A DNA stretch of 64,000 nucleotides from JAFAHD01 sp035654355 (GCA_035654355.1 DASRXC010000132.1:1-64000); one strand, 5' to 3'; positions 9,693 to 18,783 are shown, numbered from the stretch's first letter. Numbers and translations: made by a program. Notes: a model not told the origin generated them from the sequence alone.

Positions 9693-10445
9693 TTATTTCC
9701 CCGAGAGATGTACGAGCAGGGATTGCGGCAGATAGAGCTTGCCGGAGAGCAGCGCCGGCGCGATCGAGAGCAGGCCGTCTTTGCCGTTGAGCGTGTACGC
9801 GCGCGAGCCCAGCGCGCAATGCAGATCGAAGCCGCGGAACTTGATAGTGATCTGGTTGCCGCTCACCGCGACATCTTGATCCGGTATATAAGAAGAGACA
9901 GGTTCAAGGATGTCGTTCCCCGGGCCGCCCTGCTCACCAGCGGTGATGGAGATCGTGGTCGTCGTGTCCGGAAAAACCTCGACATCGCGCGTCGAGCGCT
10001 CGTTGGGTTTGCCGATGACGGTGACGATATGATACCCGGCCGCAAGTTTCGGCGCGACGGCGGGGATCACGCCGATCTTCTTCCCGTCAACGAGCACGGT
10101 TGCGCCCGCCGGCGAACCGCGTACGTCGAGCTCGCCGACATCGTGCGATGCGTTCGCCGCACTCGTACGAGCCAGCGTCAAACTCACTTGCGTGGTTTGG
10201 CCGATGCCGACATCGATCGTCGCGCGCTGCGCTTCCCAGCCGGTGCGCGTGACGACGATCGTGTGCTTGCCCGCGGCGAGCAGATCGACGAATGCCGGCG
10301 TGCGTCCGACGTACGCGCCATCGACCCAGATGTCGGCACCGAGCGGCAACGTCGTGATAAATGCGCCGCCATGCGGCGGCAACTGCGTCGTCGTCGGCGA
10401 TGCGGCCAACGCCGCGGCGATTAGCGCGATAGTAAAGCCGTGCAT
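9693..10445 (-). CDS. Secreted protein with two PEGA repeats and a COAN-like C-terminus
   Basis: The 250-residue protein begins with a signal-like segment (MHGFTIALIAAALAA). Two PEGA-type repeats follow: about 28-85 (GADIWVDGAYVGRTPA) and about 95-155 (GATVLVDGKKIGVIPA). The last 70 residues (SYIPDQDVAVSGNQITIKF, AYTLNGKDGLL, GKLYLPQSLL) resemble half of a copper amine oxidase N-terminal domain (COAN), the same family as the three large proteins at 45-50 kb. Function is unknown; a cell-envelope structural or ligand-binding role is inference. It is divergent from der with 58 bp between. Confidence 0.7.
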   Translation of the reverse strand: MHGFTIALIAAALAASPTTTQLPPHGGAFITTLPLGADIWVDGAYVGRTPAFVDLLAAGKHTIVVTRTGWEAQRATIDVGIGQTTQVSLTLARTSAANASHDVGELDVRGSPAGATVLVDGKKIGVIPAVAPKLAAGYHIVTVIGKPNERSTRDVEVFPDTTTTISITAGEQGGPGNDILEPVSSYIPDQDVAVSGNQITIKFRGFDLHCALGSRAYTLNGKDGLLSIAPALLSGKLYLPQSLLVHLSGK

Positions 10446-10503
10446 CGGGTCTCGTCCATCACTGCCCGGGAGATGCGACTTTCGCGTCGAAGGCCCCTAC
10501 GCC
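10446..10503. promoter_or_regulatory. Divergent intergenic region between PEGA gene and der
   Basis: These 58 bp must contain the upstream signals for both the minus-strand PEGA gene and the plus-strand der operon. I do not see a convincing -35/-10 pair or operator. Confidence 0.3.
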
Positions 10504-11886
10504 GTGTCTTCCGCGCCAATCGTCGCTCTCGTCGGGCGTCCGAATGTGGGCAAATCCTCGCTTTTCAATCGGCTTGCCGGCACCCGGCAGGCGATCGTCC
10601 ACGAAACGCCCGGCGTGACGCGCGACCGCTTGTATGCTCCCATCGAATGGGCCGGACGTACGATGACGCTCGTCGACACGGGCGGCATCGACACCGGCAC
10701 GCGCGACGACGTCGCCGCGCAGACCCGCGCGCAGGCGGAGCTGGCGATCAATGAGGCCGACGTCGTGGTCTTCGTCGTCGACGCACAGACGGGCATCATG
10801 CCGGGCGATACCGACGTCGCGGACCTTCTGCGCCCGCGCCGCGACAAAGTGCTGCTTGTCGCGAACAAGGTCGAATCGCCCACCACGGCGGCCTCCATCT
10901 ATGAGTTCTACTCGCTCGGGTTTGACGTGCCGCTCGCCGTCTCGGCGATCCACGGATTGCAGAGCGGCGACGTGCTCGACGCGATCGTCGCCAAGCTTCC
11001 GGCCGAGGCGCCCGATGCGAGCGACGCCGATGAAAATACGATTCACCTCGCGATCGTCGGCCAGCCTAACGTCGGCAAGTCTTCTCTTGTGAACGCGCTG
11101 CTTGGCAAGCAGCGCGCAATCGTCTCGCCTGAGCCCGGCACCACTCGCGACGCCACCGACACGGCGATCGAGTCCGGCGGTCGCGAGTACATCGTCATCG
11201 ACACGGCCGGGTTGCGTAAAAGCGTCAAGACTGGGCCGACGATCGACTATTACTCGGGTTTGCGCGCGGTCGCGGCGATCGGGCGAGCCGACGTCGCGCT
11301 GCTCGTCATCGACGCGACCGTCGGTGCGACGTCGCAAGACCGGCGCATCGCCGGACTCGCGGTCGAAGAGGGCAAGGCGCTCGTGTTGTTGGTCAATAAG
11401 TGGGACCTGGTCGACACCGCCGCGATCGATCGCAAAGACACCGACGCCGCGCTGCGCGAAGAGTTCGCGTTCGCACCATACGCGCCGATCCTGTACGCGT
11501 CTGCACTCACTAAGAAGAACGTGCACAAGATATGGGCTGCGGTCGCGGCCGCGTTTGACGAGCGGCGCAAACGCGTGCCGACCGCCAAGCTCAATCAAGT
11601 CGTGCGCGACGTCTTTCGCGTGCATCCGCCGCCCTCGTTTCGAGGCCGCGTCTTAACGTGCTACTACGTCACGCAAGCAGGCATCGCTCCGCCCGAGTTC
11701 GTCTTCTTCGTCAACGATCCGCAACTCGTCCACTTCTCGTATGCGCGTCATCTAGAGAACTCGCTTCGCGAGGCGTTCGGCTTTACCGGCACGCCGATCA
11801 AGCTGACGTTCCGTGCGCGCGTTCGCCAAGACACCAAGAAGGCTGACGAGATCATCGTCGCGGCGGCGAACGAGAACGGCGCATGA
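10504..11886 (+). CDS. der: Ribosome biogenesis GTPase Der (EngA)
   Basis: Double-GTPase needed for 50S subunit maturation. The 460-residue product has two G domains: G1 GRPNVGKSS at residues 11-19 and GQPNVGKSS at about 185, each with DTAG/DTGG and NKxD-type motifs (LVANKVES, LVNKWDLVD). A KH-like C-terminal domain follows. The start is GTG at 10504; the open frame continues upstream to 10192 but there only mirrors the divergent PEGA gene. It overlaps plsY by ATGA. Confidence 0.95.
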   Translation: MSSAPIVALVGRPNVGKSSLFNRLAGTRQAIVHETPGVTRDRLYAPIEWAGRTMTLVDTGGIDTGTRDDVAAQTRAQAELAINEADVVVFVVDAQTGIMPGDTDVADLLRPRRDKVLLVANKVESPTTAASIYEFYSLGFDVPLAVSAIHGLQSGDVLDAIVAKLPAEAPDASDADENTIHLAIVGQPNVGKSSLVNALLGKQRAIVSPEPGTTRDATDTAIESGGREYIVIDTAGLRKSVKTGPTIDYYSGLRAVAAIGRADVALLVIDATVGATSQDRRIAGLAVEEGKALVLLVNKWDLVDTAAIDRKDTDAALREEFAFAPYAPILYASALTKKNVHKIWAAVAAAFDERRKRVPTAKLNQVVRDVFRVHPPPSFRGRVLTCYYVTQAGIAPPEFVFFVNDPQLVHFSYARHLENSLREAFGFTGTPIKLTFRARVRQDTKKADEIIVAAANENGA

Positions 11887-12497
11887 CGATCGCCGATGCG
11901 CTCCTGATCGTCGCCGCGTACTTCATCGGCTCGATCCCATTCGGCGTGATCGTCGGGCGTGCGCTCTTCGGCGTCGATCCTCGCAATGTCGGAAGCGGCA
12001 ACATCGGCGCCGCGAACGCTCTGCGCGCGATGGGGATGTGGGGTGCGATCCTGACGCTGCTGGGAGACATCATCAAAGGCAGCGTTCCGACCGCGCTCGC
12101 AGTCTACGTGTTGCACTCGGCGCCGTTGGCGGTCGCGTTGGTCGGACTTGCGACAATCATCGGACACAATTGGTCGATCTTCTTGCACTTCGAAGGCGGG
12201 AAAGGCGTCGCCACCGGATTAGGCGTACTGGTGGTGCTGTCGTTTTGGGCCGCGCTCGCGTGGGCGGTCGTGTTCTTAGCGACCGCGCTCATCAGCCGCT
12301 TCGCATCGCTCTCGTCGATGCTGGCGACGGCCTCGGCACCCATCACGCTCTTCTTCCTTCGAGCGCCGTGGCCGTATGTCGCGTACGGCGTGATCACGCT
12401 CTTGATGGTGTTGTGGCGGCACCAAGCCAATATTGGACGGCTGATGGCGGGCACTGAACCGCGCATCGGACAAAAGGCGAGCCAAGGAGCTTCATGA
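11883..12497 (+). CDS. plsY: Acyl-phosphate:glycerol-3-phosphate acyltransferase
   Basis: Membrane enzyme for the first acylation step in phospholipid synthesis. The 204 residues contain about five hydrophobic segments and the family motifs GSIPFGVIVG, GSGNIGAANALRAMG and GHNWSIFLHFEGGKGVAT. The start overlaps the der stop and its own stop overlaps efp, both as ATGA, implying translational coupling. Confidence 0.95.
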   Translation: MTIADALLIVAAYFIGSIPFGVIVGRALFGVDPRNVGSGNIGAANALRAMGMWGAILTLLGDIIKGSVPTALAVYVLHSAPLAVALVGLATIIGHNWSIFLHFEGGKGVATGLGVLVVLSFWAALAWAVVFLATALISRFASLSSMLATASAPITLFFLRAPWPYVAYGVITLLMVLWRHQANIGRLMAGTEPRIGQKASQGAS

Positions 12498-13051
12498 TCT
12501 CGACCAACGATTTCCGCACGGGCGTCTCCGTGATCGTCGACGGCCAGATCTGGACGGTTGTCGACTTCCAGCACGTCAAGCCCGGTAAGGGTTCCGCGTT
12601 CGTGCGCGCTCGTCTGAAGAATCTCATTCGAGGCAATGTTTTGGAGAAGACGTTCCGCGCCGGTGAGATGCTGCAGCGCGCGATCATCGACACGCGCGAG
12701 ATGCAGTATCTCTACAACAGCGGCGATGAGTACTATTTCATGGACCAATCGAATTTCGAGCAGATCCATCTCGGACACGACAATCTCGGCGACAACACCG
12801 ACCTCCTCAAGGAGGGCATGTCGATCGAAGTCCAGTTCCACGACGGCAAAGTCATCACAGCGTCGCTGCCCAACCACATCGAGCTCAAGGTAGAGCAGAC
12901 GGATCCAGGATTCCGCGGCGACACGGCGACGAACCTCACCAAGCCCGCGACGCTCGAGACCGGCGCGGTTGTTCAGGTGCCGATCTTCATCAATCCGGGC
13001 GACACGATCCGCATCGATACGCGCGACCGCAAATACATCAGCCGTGTCTAG
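12494..13051 (+). CDS. efp: Translation elongation factor P
   Basis: Relieves ribosome stalling at polyproline. The 185-residue length is typical, with an N-terminal KOW-like domain and two OB domains. The tip loop HVKPGKGSAFVR carries the Lys expected for modification. This is notable because three proteins at 45-50 kb have long Pro-rich linkers whose translation would depend on EF-P. Start overlaps plsY by ATGA; the next gene begins three bases after the stop. Confidence 0.96.
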   Translation: MISTNDFRTGVSVIVDGQIWTVVDFQHVKPGKGSAFVRARLKNLIRGNVLEKTFRAGEMLQRAIIDTREMQYLYNSGDEYYFMDQSNFEQIHLGHDNLGDNTDLLKEGMSIEVQFHDGKVITASLPNHIELKVEQTDPGFRGDTATNLTKPATLETGAVVQVPIFINPGDTIRIDTRDRKYISRV

Positions 13052-13054
13052 CCG

Positions 13055-13627
13055 GTGAACTGGGAGGCTGTCACCGCGATCAGCACCGCCTTCACCGGGC
13101 TGGTCATCCTATTGACGGCGCTCTTTGCGGCGCGCCAGGTTCAGGCGCTCAACAACCAGTCCAAGGCGATGAGCGCGCAGATCGGCCATCTGCGGCGCGC
13201 GACCCAACTGACCGGCACGCTCTCGATATTCGATGAGATCATGACGCCGGAGATCGTGGATGCATGGCGGTTCGTCATGACCCAATTTCCGGACAAGATG
13301 AAAGACGAACGCTTCCACGCGGAAGCGCTCGAGCGCACTCCTGACTTCACCGTGCACAAAGAGGTATACATCCTGCGCCACTTCGAGCGCATCGGCACGC
13401 TCGTCAGGAATGGACTTGTCGACTCTGACGTGCTGCTCGACTTCGTAAACCTATTCATCCGCGAGAACTGGGAGAAGCTGCAGCCGTTAGTGCTCGAGCA
13501 GCGTAAGCGTTACGGAGCTACCCTCTGGGAGAACTTCGAGTACCTCGCGTCTGCGGCGACCGCGGCTGATGCTGGGACCCGTCAGACAGGCGTCAGCTCT
13601 GTGCGGCGCGATCGAGGATCACCCTAA
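13055..13627 (+). CDS. Single-TM protein, DUF4760-like
   Basis: The 190-residue protein starts with GTG three bases after efp. Residues about 5-25 form one membrane helix (ISTAFTGLVILLTALFAA), then a coiled segment rich in Gln/Ala, then a soluble alpha-helical domain with YILRHFERIGTLVRNGLVD and WEKLQPLVLEQRKRYG. This architecture resembles DUF4760-type proteins of unknown function. Co-transcription with der-plsY-efp is likely from spacing, but no role in translation is implied. Confidence 0.6.
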   Translation: MNWEAVTAISTAFTGLVILLTALFAARQVQALNNQSKAMSAQIGHLRRATQLTGTLSIFDEIMTPEIVDAWRFVMTQFPDKMKDERFHAEALERTPDFTVHKEVYILRHFERIGTLVRNGLVDSDVLLDFVNLFIRENWEKLQPLVLEQRKRYGATLWENFEYLASAATAADAGTRQTGVSSVRRDRGSP

Positions 13628-13639
13628 AGGTTTGCTCGG

Positions 13640-14323
13640 TTGCCGAAATTCGACCTTGAGAAAACCCAGACCCTAAGCGCGCTCTTCGAGACGCCGCGCG
13701 CTCAGCGCGACGACGAGTGGCGAAAACGCTTCTATGCGGCAATTGTCGATGCGAGCATGCGCGCATTCGACCCTCAGGTGTTTCAGGGACCGGATGGCTT
13801 CTCGTATTTTGGACTCGGACTGCCGCAAGCCGGCGCGTTCACGCCATTCTGCGTGTCGCACATCCTCGAGTACGTGTTGGATAACGGAGTCGGCATCGCG
13901 GTCTTCGCATCTTCAGGTCCGCCCAGCGATCCCGAGTGGGTCTTCTCCTTCGGCGACCTTCTTTCGCTTTCGCTGTATGGCGGCTTCGAGGGTGACCCCG
14001 CCGAATGCGCGCACCAACACGAACGCGACGGGCGTTCAGTCGAGCGGGTCGAGGAGGCACGCAAGATTCTTGTCGCCTCCCCAAGTGAAAGCTTTTATCC
14101 CCAGCGCGCAGTGAACGCGCTAAAGCGTTTCATGCACGAGCGGCTTCGTATCCCAAACCCGGACGTGAAGTTGATCGTCGACCCAGCGTCGTGCCCTGCG
14201 CAGTCGATCGCTATCAATCTTCGTCCAGCCGATTACGGAGGTGACACAAAGCGGCTGGGTGCAGCGATGAATTACGTGCGCTGGTTCTTGCCGCGGACGC
14301 ACGGCCTCGTAAGCTTGCCCTAG
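13640..14323 (+). CDS. Hypothetical protein, 227 aa
   Basis: A TTG-initiated frame 12 bp after the preceding gene. The product is soluble and has no signal peptide or membrane helix. Recognisable local sequence includes FSYFGLGLPQAGAFTPFCVSH and PRTHGLVSLP at the C-terminus. I do not recognise a family. Amino-acid composition is normal (not Arg-rich like the shadow frames), which supports it as a real gene. It converges with the GIY-YIG gene, with the ends overlapping by 4 bp. Confidence 0.6.
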   Translation: MPKFDLEKTQTLSALFETPRAQRDDEWRKRFYAAIVDASMRAFDPQVFQGPDGFSYFGLGLPQAGAFTPFCVSHILEYVLDNGVGIAVFASSGPPSDPEWVFSFGDLLSLSLYGGFEGDPAECAHQHERDGRSVERVEEARKILVASPSESFYPQRAVNALKRFMHERLRIPNPDVKLIVDPASCPAQSIAINLRPADYGGDTKRLGAAMNYVRWFLPRTHGLVSLP

Positions 14324-14652
14324 CCTCGGACGACCGCTTCTCGCAAGGCGAGCCAGCGCGCTGACAACGCTGCTTTTTCTTGACGCGATCTACGTTTGAG
14401 CTCGCGCTCGAAACGCAGCGCGTCGCCTTTCCTTGCAAATCGTTTCGTAAACGCTAACCGGACGGGGAGACGGCCGCGCAGCGCCTTCGCGCCCCTACGT
14501 TTGTTGTGCGCCGCGACGCGTGCTTGCGGATCGAGCGCATAGCCGCAATAGTACGAACCGTCGCGTGCGCGCGCGAGATACACGTAGTGCCACCTGCGCC
14601 TTAGCGCGCGCAGGACGCGACTCCCCGAGCCTGCAACGGTCGCACGATGCAC
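14320..14652 (-). CDS. GIY-YIG superfamily small nuclease-like protein
   Basis: The core WHYVYLARARDGSYYCGYA followed by ARVAAHN and AFTKRFARKGDALRFERELK matches the small UPF0213-like GIY-YIG family. The GIY is seen as HYVYL and the YIG as YCGYA, with a conserved Arg and the later Glu. I set the start at GTG 14652; an ATG at 14688 is possible and would overlap the divergent TauE gene start by 2 bp. The C-terminus is strongly basic. Role unknown; nucleic-acid binding or cleavage is inferred. Confidence 0.7.
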   Translation of the reverse strand: MHRATVAGSGSRVLRALRRRWHYVYLARARDGSYYCGYALDPQARVAAHNKRRGAKALRGRLPVRLAFTKRFARKGDALRFERELKRRSRQEKAALSARWLALREAVVRG

Positions 14653-14686
14653 ACGCTCGCGCTTTTCGCGCGCTTCTAGCGTTCTC

Positions 14687-15559
14687 ATGCCGTGGTTCGA
14701 GGCGCTCGGCTTCATCGTGTTCGGGTTCGCTGTCGGCACGTACGGCAGCATGATCGGAGCCGGCGGCGGATTTTTGATTGTGCCGCTGTTGCTCTTCCTC
14801 GGCAACACCGGACGCATCGCCGCCGGCACATCACTCGCGGTCGTCTTGCTGAACGCGTCTTCGTCGACCGTGTCCTACCTGCGTCAACGGCGCGTTGATA
14901 TCAAGAGCGCGCTGATCTTCTCACTTGCCGGCATCCCGGGTTCGCTGTTGGGCGCATACACCGTCCAGCATGTGCCGCATCGCGTGTTCACGATATTGTT
15001 CGGCATCATCTTGGTCTTAGTGGCAGTCCGCGCATTTATCACGCGCGATCGCACTGCCGCGGCGGAAGACGCGCCTGCCGACCTCGACGCACCGGCCGAC
15101 ATTGAGGAACCAACTCCGATCCCTGCGCGGCGCCCAGGACGACCTGCGCGCGATTTCGTCGACGCGATGGGGGTGCGCCACACGTACGACTTCAATCTGT
15201 GGGGCGCGATCGGCGTGTCGGCCGCAAACGGTTTTCTCGCGAGCATGTTCGGGATCGGCGGCGGCGTCATCCAAGTACCGGCAATGGTTTATCTCTTCGG
15301 TTTTCCGGCCCACATCGCGGTTGCGACGTCACAGCTCGTCATCGTCATCACGGCCGCGTTCGGAACCGCGACGCACGCGTTCTACGGCGACGTCCTCTGG
15401 CTGCAGGCGCTCTTGCTTGGGGTCGGCGCGATTGCCGGCGCGCAGCTAGGCGCTCATCTCGCCTCGCGCATGCAGCCCGGCCCGCTCATGCGCTGGTTTT
15501 CGTTGGCGGTGCTGTTCGCCGCCTTATACTTGATCTACACCTCGATCAACAAGCACTAG
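14687..15559 (+). CDS. TauE/SafE-family sulfite/anion exporter-like permease
   Basis: The 290-residue membrane protein has roughly eight hydrophobic segments arranged as two repeats. Each repeat carries the family glycine-rich entry: GSMIGAGGGFLIVPLLLFL near residue 20 and SMFGIGGGVIQVPAMVYLF near 190. A central cytoplasmic loop (about 120-165) is rich in Ala/Asp/Pro. Substrate (sulfite, sulfoacetate or other organosulfonate) cannot be told from sequence. It converges with ubiX and overlaps it by 4 bp. Confidence 0.85.
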   Translation: MPWFEALGFIVFGFAVGTYGSMIGAGGGFLIVPLLLFLGNTGRIAAGTSLAVVLLNASSSTVSYLRQRRVDIKSALIFSLAGIPGSLLGAYTVQHVPHRVFTILFGIILVLVAVRAFITRDRTAAAEDAPADLDAPADIEEPTPIPARRPGRPARDFVDAMGVRHTYDFNLWGAIGVSAANGFLASMFGIGGGVIQVPAMVYLFGFPAHIAVATSQLVIVITAAFGTATHAFYGDVLWLQALLLGVGAIAGAQLGAHLASRMQPGPLMRWFSLAVLFAALYLIYTSINKH

Positions 15560-16122
15560 CCGGCGCCCGACCAGCGCTTGAACAGATCCGTGCGCACGCC
15601 AAGCGCATCGAGCGCTTTGCCGACCGCATGATTGACGATGTCATCCACCGTCTTGGGTTTGTGATAGAAACCCGCGATCGGCGGCACGATGATGGCGCCG
15701 AGGTCAGCCAGCCGCGTCAATATACGTAGGTGCCCTGCGTGCAGAGGTGTCTCTCGCACCGACAGCACCAGCCGCCGGCGCTCTTTCAGACAGACGTCGG
15801 CTGCGCGGACGAGCAATGTGTCGTTCATCGAGTAGGCGATCGCTGCAGCGCTCTTCATCGAACACGGGATCACGAGCATCCCGTCAGTTCGAAACGAACC
15901 GCTTGAGATAGCGGCCGCCAGATCGCGCTCGTCGTGCACGACGTTCGCCAAGCGTTCAACGTCCTGAGCTTTTAGATCGGTTTCCAGCGTGAGGGTGCGC
16001 TTTGCTTGCTCCGTCATGACGAGATGGGTCGTGACGTCCGGGATCGTCCGCAACGCTTCGAGCGCACGCACGCCGAGAATGCTGCCGCTCGCTCCGGTCA
16101 TCCCGATGATGTACACGGCCAT
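15556..16122 (-). CDS. ubiX: Flavin prenyltransferase UbiX
   Basis: Makes prenylated FMN, the cofactor of UbiD-type decarboxylases. The 188-residue protein has MTGASGSILGVRALEAL at the N-terminus, VIPCSMKSAAAIAYSMNDTLLVRAADVCLKE (split in the family FMN and prenyl-phosphate site) and LVLSVRETPLH. No ubiD is present in the window. ATG start at 16122. Confidence 0.93.
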   Translation of the reverse strand: MAVYIIGMTGASGSILGVRALEALRTIPDVTTHLVMTEQAKRTLTLETDLKAQDVERLANVVHDERDLAAAISSGSFRTDGMLVIPCSMKSAAAIAYSMNDTLLVRAADVCLKERRRLVLSVRETPLHAGHLRILTRLADLGAIIVPPIAGFYHKPKTVDDIVNHAVGKALDALGVRTDLFKRWSGAG

Positions 16123-16128
16123 GTTGGA

Positions 16129-16647
16129 TTAGCGCGCGATCTCGCGGACGCTCATCTCGACGCGCGCGTCGAACTGTCGCGGCGAACAGCGTGCGCACGA
16201 GACGCGCGTACCAGGCCGCGCTCGCCGCATGAGCCGCTGGCGGCAGCGCGGGCACTCGAGCACGTAGCGACGACGGCTGCGTCTGCGCGCGACCGGAAGG
16301 TTATGGTAGATGCTGTCCAGGCCCACTTCGCGCATCTTCCTCTTGAACTCGCGGCCGTGCCCGGCCGGCAGACCCGCCTGATAGAGCCACGCATGCACCA
16401 TCTCGTGCAGCAGCGTGTCGTAGATATGATCCGGATGGCGCGAGAGCAACGGAGTGGACAGCTCGATCAGCGGCGGCCGGTAGCAGATGCGTCCTGTGAC
16501 CGACGTCAGGCGCTCGTTGTATTCGATGCGATGGGCCCGGATCGCGCCGTTGAAATGCTCAAAGTTGAGTCGCGCGAAGAGCAACTGCAGCTCTGCAGTC
16601 GATGGCAGCGATGCGACCTCGACGCGCGCAGTGGATGCGAATGACAC
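16129..16647 (-). CDS. SprT-like zinc metalloprotease-fold protein
   Basis: The 172-residue protein carries HEMVH at residues 81-85, the zinc-protease helix, preceded by the SprT-type pattern LIELSTPLLSRHPDHIYDTL. The C-terminal third has CPRC and CARC pairs forming a likely zinc ribbon. GTG start, six bases upstream of ubiX. Spartan/SprT relatives act on DNA-protein crosslinks in eukaryotes; the bacterial role is unclear. Confidence 0.82.
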   Translation of the reverse strand: MSFASTARVEVASLPSTAELQLLFARLNFEHFNGAIRAHRIEYNERLTSVTGRICYRPPLIELSTPLLSRHPDHIYDTLLHEMVHAWLYQAGLPAGHGREFKRKMREVGLDSIYHNLPVARRRSRRRYVLECPRCRQRLMRRARPGTRVSCARCSPRQFDARVEMSVREIAR

Positions 16648-16669
16648 TTCGGGGTTTTCACCTTCGCGC

Positions 16670-17728
16670 TCATGAGGGCACGCCCTCTTGCGGCATGAAC
16701 AGCACTTTTCCAGCGCTCATGTTGTTCGCGTACTGCTCGAGACCACGCGCGACATCCTGGAGTGGGAGCCGCGCTTGAATCGGACTGCTCAGGTCGCCCG
16801 CGAGCAGCGACTGCACTGTGTTCGCCGTCTGAAGTTGGCGAAGAGGATTACGTTGAGTCATCCAACGGCTCAGCCACATGCCGGACACGCGCTTGCCGTC
16901 GAAGATCAACTCGCCGCCTGTGACGGGCAACGGCTGCCCGGACAGACCTCCGTATACGATCAGGTGACTGCCTTTCGGCTGCGCGTGGAGAACGCGTCCG
17001 CCGACCGCTCCCGCGACAGCATCGAAGCAGATCGTCGCGCCTAACTCGCGGCAAATCCGGCGCAAGTTGGCATCGAAATCAGCCGCGCTGCTGTCAAGCA
17101 CGTGCTCCGCGCCAGCCTGACGCAACGCGTCGACCTGCTCGGGCCGGCGCACAACGTTTACGAGCGGAATGGACGAACGCTTGGCCAGGCGGATGATCAT
17201 CTTCCCAAGCGCACTCGCCGCCGCGGTCTGCACGATCGCGCGATGTCGGCCGCGTCGAGCTTCATCCATGAGCGCGATCGCCATGAGCGGATTGACGAGC
17301 ATGGCCGCGGCTTGCTCGAGGTCGACGGCTTTACGCAAAGGAACGCAGCGCAGCGCGCGTGTGACGACATACTGCGCCCATGCACCGCTCTCGACTCCCG
17401 CCTCGGCGACTGCGAACGAGACACGCTTGCCGTTCAGCCACTGAGCGAGCATCCCGGCGCCGGCGCCGACCACCGTTCCGCTCCCTTCGAATCCCGGCAC
17501 CGTAGGAAGCGGTTTCTTGAACCCATATTCGCCACGAACGAAATGCAGGTCCGACGGATTAATCGGCGACGCATAGACGCGGATCAGCACTTCGCCGCGG
17601 CCGGGAACCGGCGTCGGCATCTCGACGACGCCGATGCTTTCGGGCTTGCCGTCATAGGCGCGCAGTTGAACAGCGCGCATCTGCGTGGGAGTTGCCACAG
17701 TGGCTCGCACACTTGTGGGTCGATCCAT
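16670..17728 (-). CDS. MDR-family zinc-free oxidoreductase (enoyl reductase-like)
   Basis: A 352-residue medium-chain dehydrogenase/reductase. The GroES-like N-terminal domain has PSDLHFVRGEYGFKKPLPTV and GFEGSGTVVGAG. The Rossmann domain carries TAAASALGKMIIRLAK as nucleotide loop. No catalytic or structural zinc cysteines are seen. The pattern is nearest to mitochondrial-type trans-2-enoyl-CoA reductases or quinone reductases. A strong AAAGGAGGCGTGA precedes the ATG at 17728. Confidence 0.82.
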   Translation of the reverse strand: MDRPTSVRATVATPTQMRAVQLRAYDGKPESIGVVEMPTPVPGRGEVLIRVYASPINPSDLHFVRGEYGFKKPLPTVPGFEGSGTVVGAGAGMLAQWLNGKRVSFAVAEAGVESGAWAQYVVTRALRCVPLRKAVDLEQAAAMLVNPLMAIALMDEARRGRHRAIVQTAAASALGKMIIRLAKRSSIPLVNVVRRPEQVDALRQAGAEHVLDSSAADFDANLRRICRELGATICFDAVAGAVGGRVLHAQPKGSHLIVYGGLSGQPLPVTGGELIFDGKRVSGMWLSRWMTQRNPLRQLQTANTVQSLLAGDLSSPIQARLPLQDVARGLEQYANNMSAGKVLFMPQEGVPS

Positions 17729-17835
17729 TCACGCCTCCTTTCTTTATGCGACAGCTTTAGCCATAGACATCAACCGATACTTGCCTTCACGCGCGCGACA
17801 GGTCCCCAGTACGTGAATTCGAACGTTGGGGGCGC
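17729..17835. promoter_or_regulatory. Divergent promoter region
   Basis: The 107 bp lie between the MDR gene (minus) and the M55 peptidase (plus). The only clear element is the Shine-Dalgarno of the MDR gene next to 17728. No operator palindrome is evident. Confidence 0.3.
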
Positions 17836-18666
17836 ATGAAGTTATATATCTCCGCGGATATGGAAGGCATTGCCGGTATCACGTCGGTCGAGCAGACCAA
17901 CCCGGTGGGCCAGCCTGAGTACGCGCGCTCGTGCGAGTTGATGACCGGCGAGGTCAACGCCGCGTGCGAAGCCGCGCTCGCGTCCGGCGTCAAAGAGATC
18001 CTCGTCAACGATTCGCATTGGAACATGCGCAACATTATCCACGAACAGCTCCCACCGAGCGTTCGACTGATCCGCGGCAGCCCAAAGCCGTTGTCGATGA
18101 ATCAAGGCATCGATCCGTCGTTCAAAGCCGCAGCGTACATCGGCTATCACGCCGCGGGCGGTACGAGCGACGCGGTTCTCGACCACACATATACCGGTGA
18201 AACCGTATATGAGGTGCACATCAACGGCCACGCCTGCAGCGAGGCGCGCATCAACGCCGCGGTAGCCGGTGCATTCGGCGTTCCTGTGATTTTCCTATCA
18301 GGCGATCAGTCGGCATGCGCCGACGCGCGCTCGTTCTTGCCATGGGCGGAAACGGTCGAGGTCAAGCGCGCGATCGGCCGCTACGCGGCGGATTCGCTCT
18401 CGCCGGCTGAGGCGCGCAAGGCCATTGCAGCGGGCCTGAAGCGAGCGCTCGCGGAGGCAGACAAACGCGGGGCAAAGCCGTACGCTTTTGAAAGTCCTGT
18501 GACGCTCGACGTACGCTTCACAAGCACGGTCAAGGCCGATATGGCCGCGCTGTTACCCGGCTCCGAGCGCATTGGAGGGCGTTTTATCCGCTACGCCCAC
18601 GACGATTTTCTGACCGTTTTTCGGGCGTTTCGTGCGCTGATGACGCTGGGCGGATCGGTCGACTAG
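17836..18666 (+). CDS. M55-family D-aminopeptidase (DppA-like)
   Basis: The 276-residue protein opens with MKLYISADMEGIAGITS, the metal-binding DxE signature of DppA. It also has NDSHWNMRNI and GYHAAGGT, which supply further zinc ligands of the family. The known Bacillus enzyme releases D-Ala from D-Ala peptides. No signal peptide is visible, so cytoplasmic turnover of peptidoglycan-derived peptides is plausible. A terminator-like hairpin follows. Confidence 0.9.
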   Translation: MKLYISADMEGIAGITSVEQTNPVGQPEYARSCELMTGEVNAACEAALASGVKEILVNDSHWNMRNIIHEQLPPSVRLIRGSPKPLSMNQGIDPSFKAAAYIGYHAAGGTSDAVLDHTYTGETVYEVHINGHACSEARINAAVAGAFGVPVIFLSGDQSACADARSFLPWAETVEVKRAIGRYAADSLSPAEARKAIAAGLKRALAEADKRGAKPYAFESPVTLDVRFTSTVKADMAALLPGSERIGGRFIRYAHDDFLTVFRAFRALMTLGGSVD

Positions 18667-18783
18667 CGTTTTCTCGTATCACGCTTGTAACAAAACCCAA
18701 GGTACCCCGGTCTTGTCAATAGCCGGGTGACGCTCGTGCGGTCCCCCAAGGATAAGGCGCACCCGGCACCATCGAACCGAAAG

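Noticed and set aside
8613..10424. 603-codon plus-strand open frame opposite miaB
   Set aside because: Arg/Asp/Val-rich composition and no family signature; it is an antisense shadow of miaB and the PEGA gene.
10459..11625. 388-codon minus-strand frame opposite der
   Set aside because: Der is certain on the plus strand; this product is Arg/Asp-rich without motifs.
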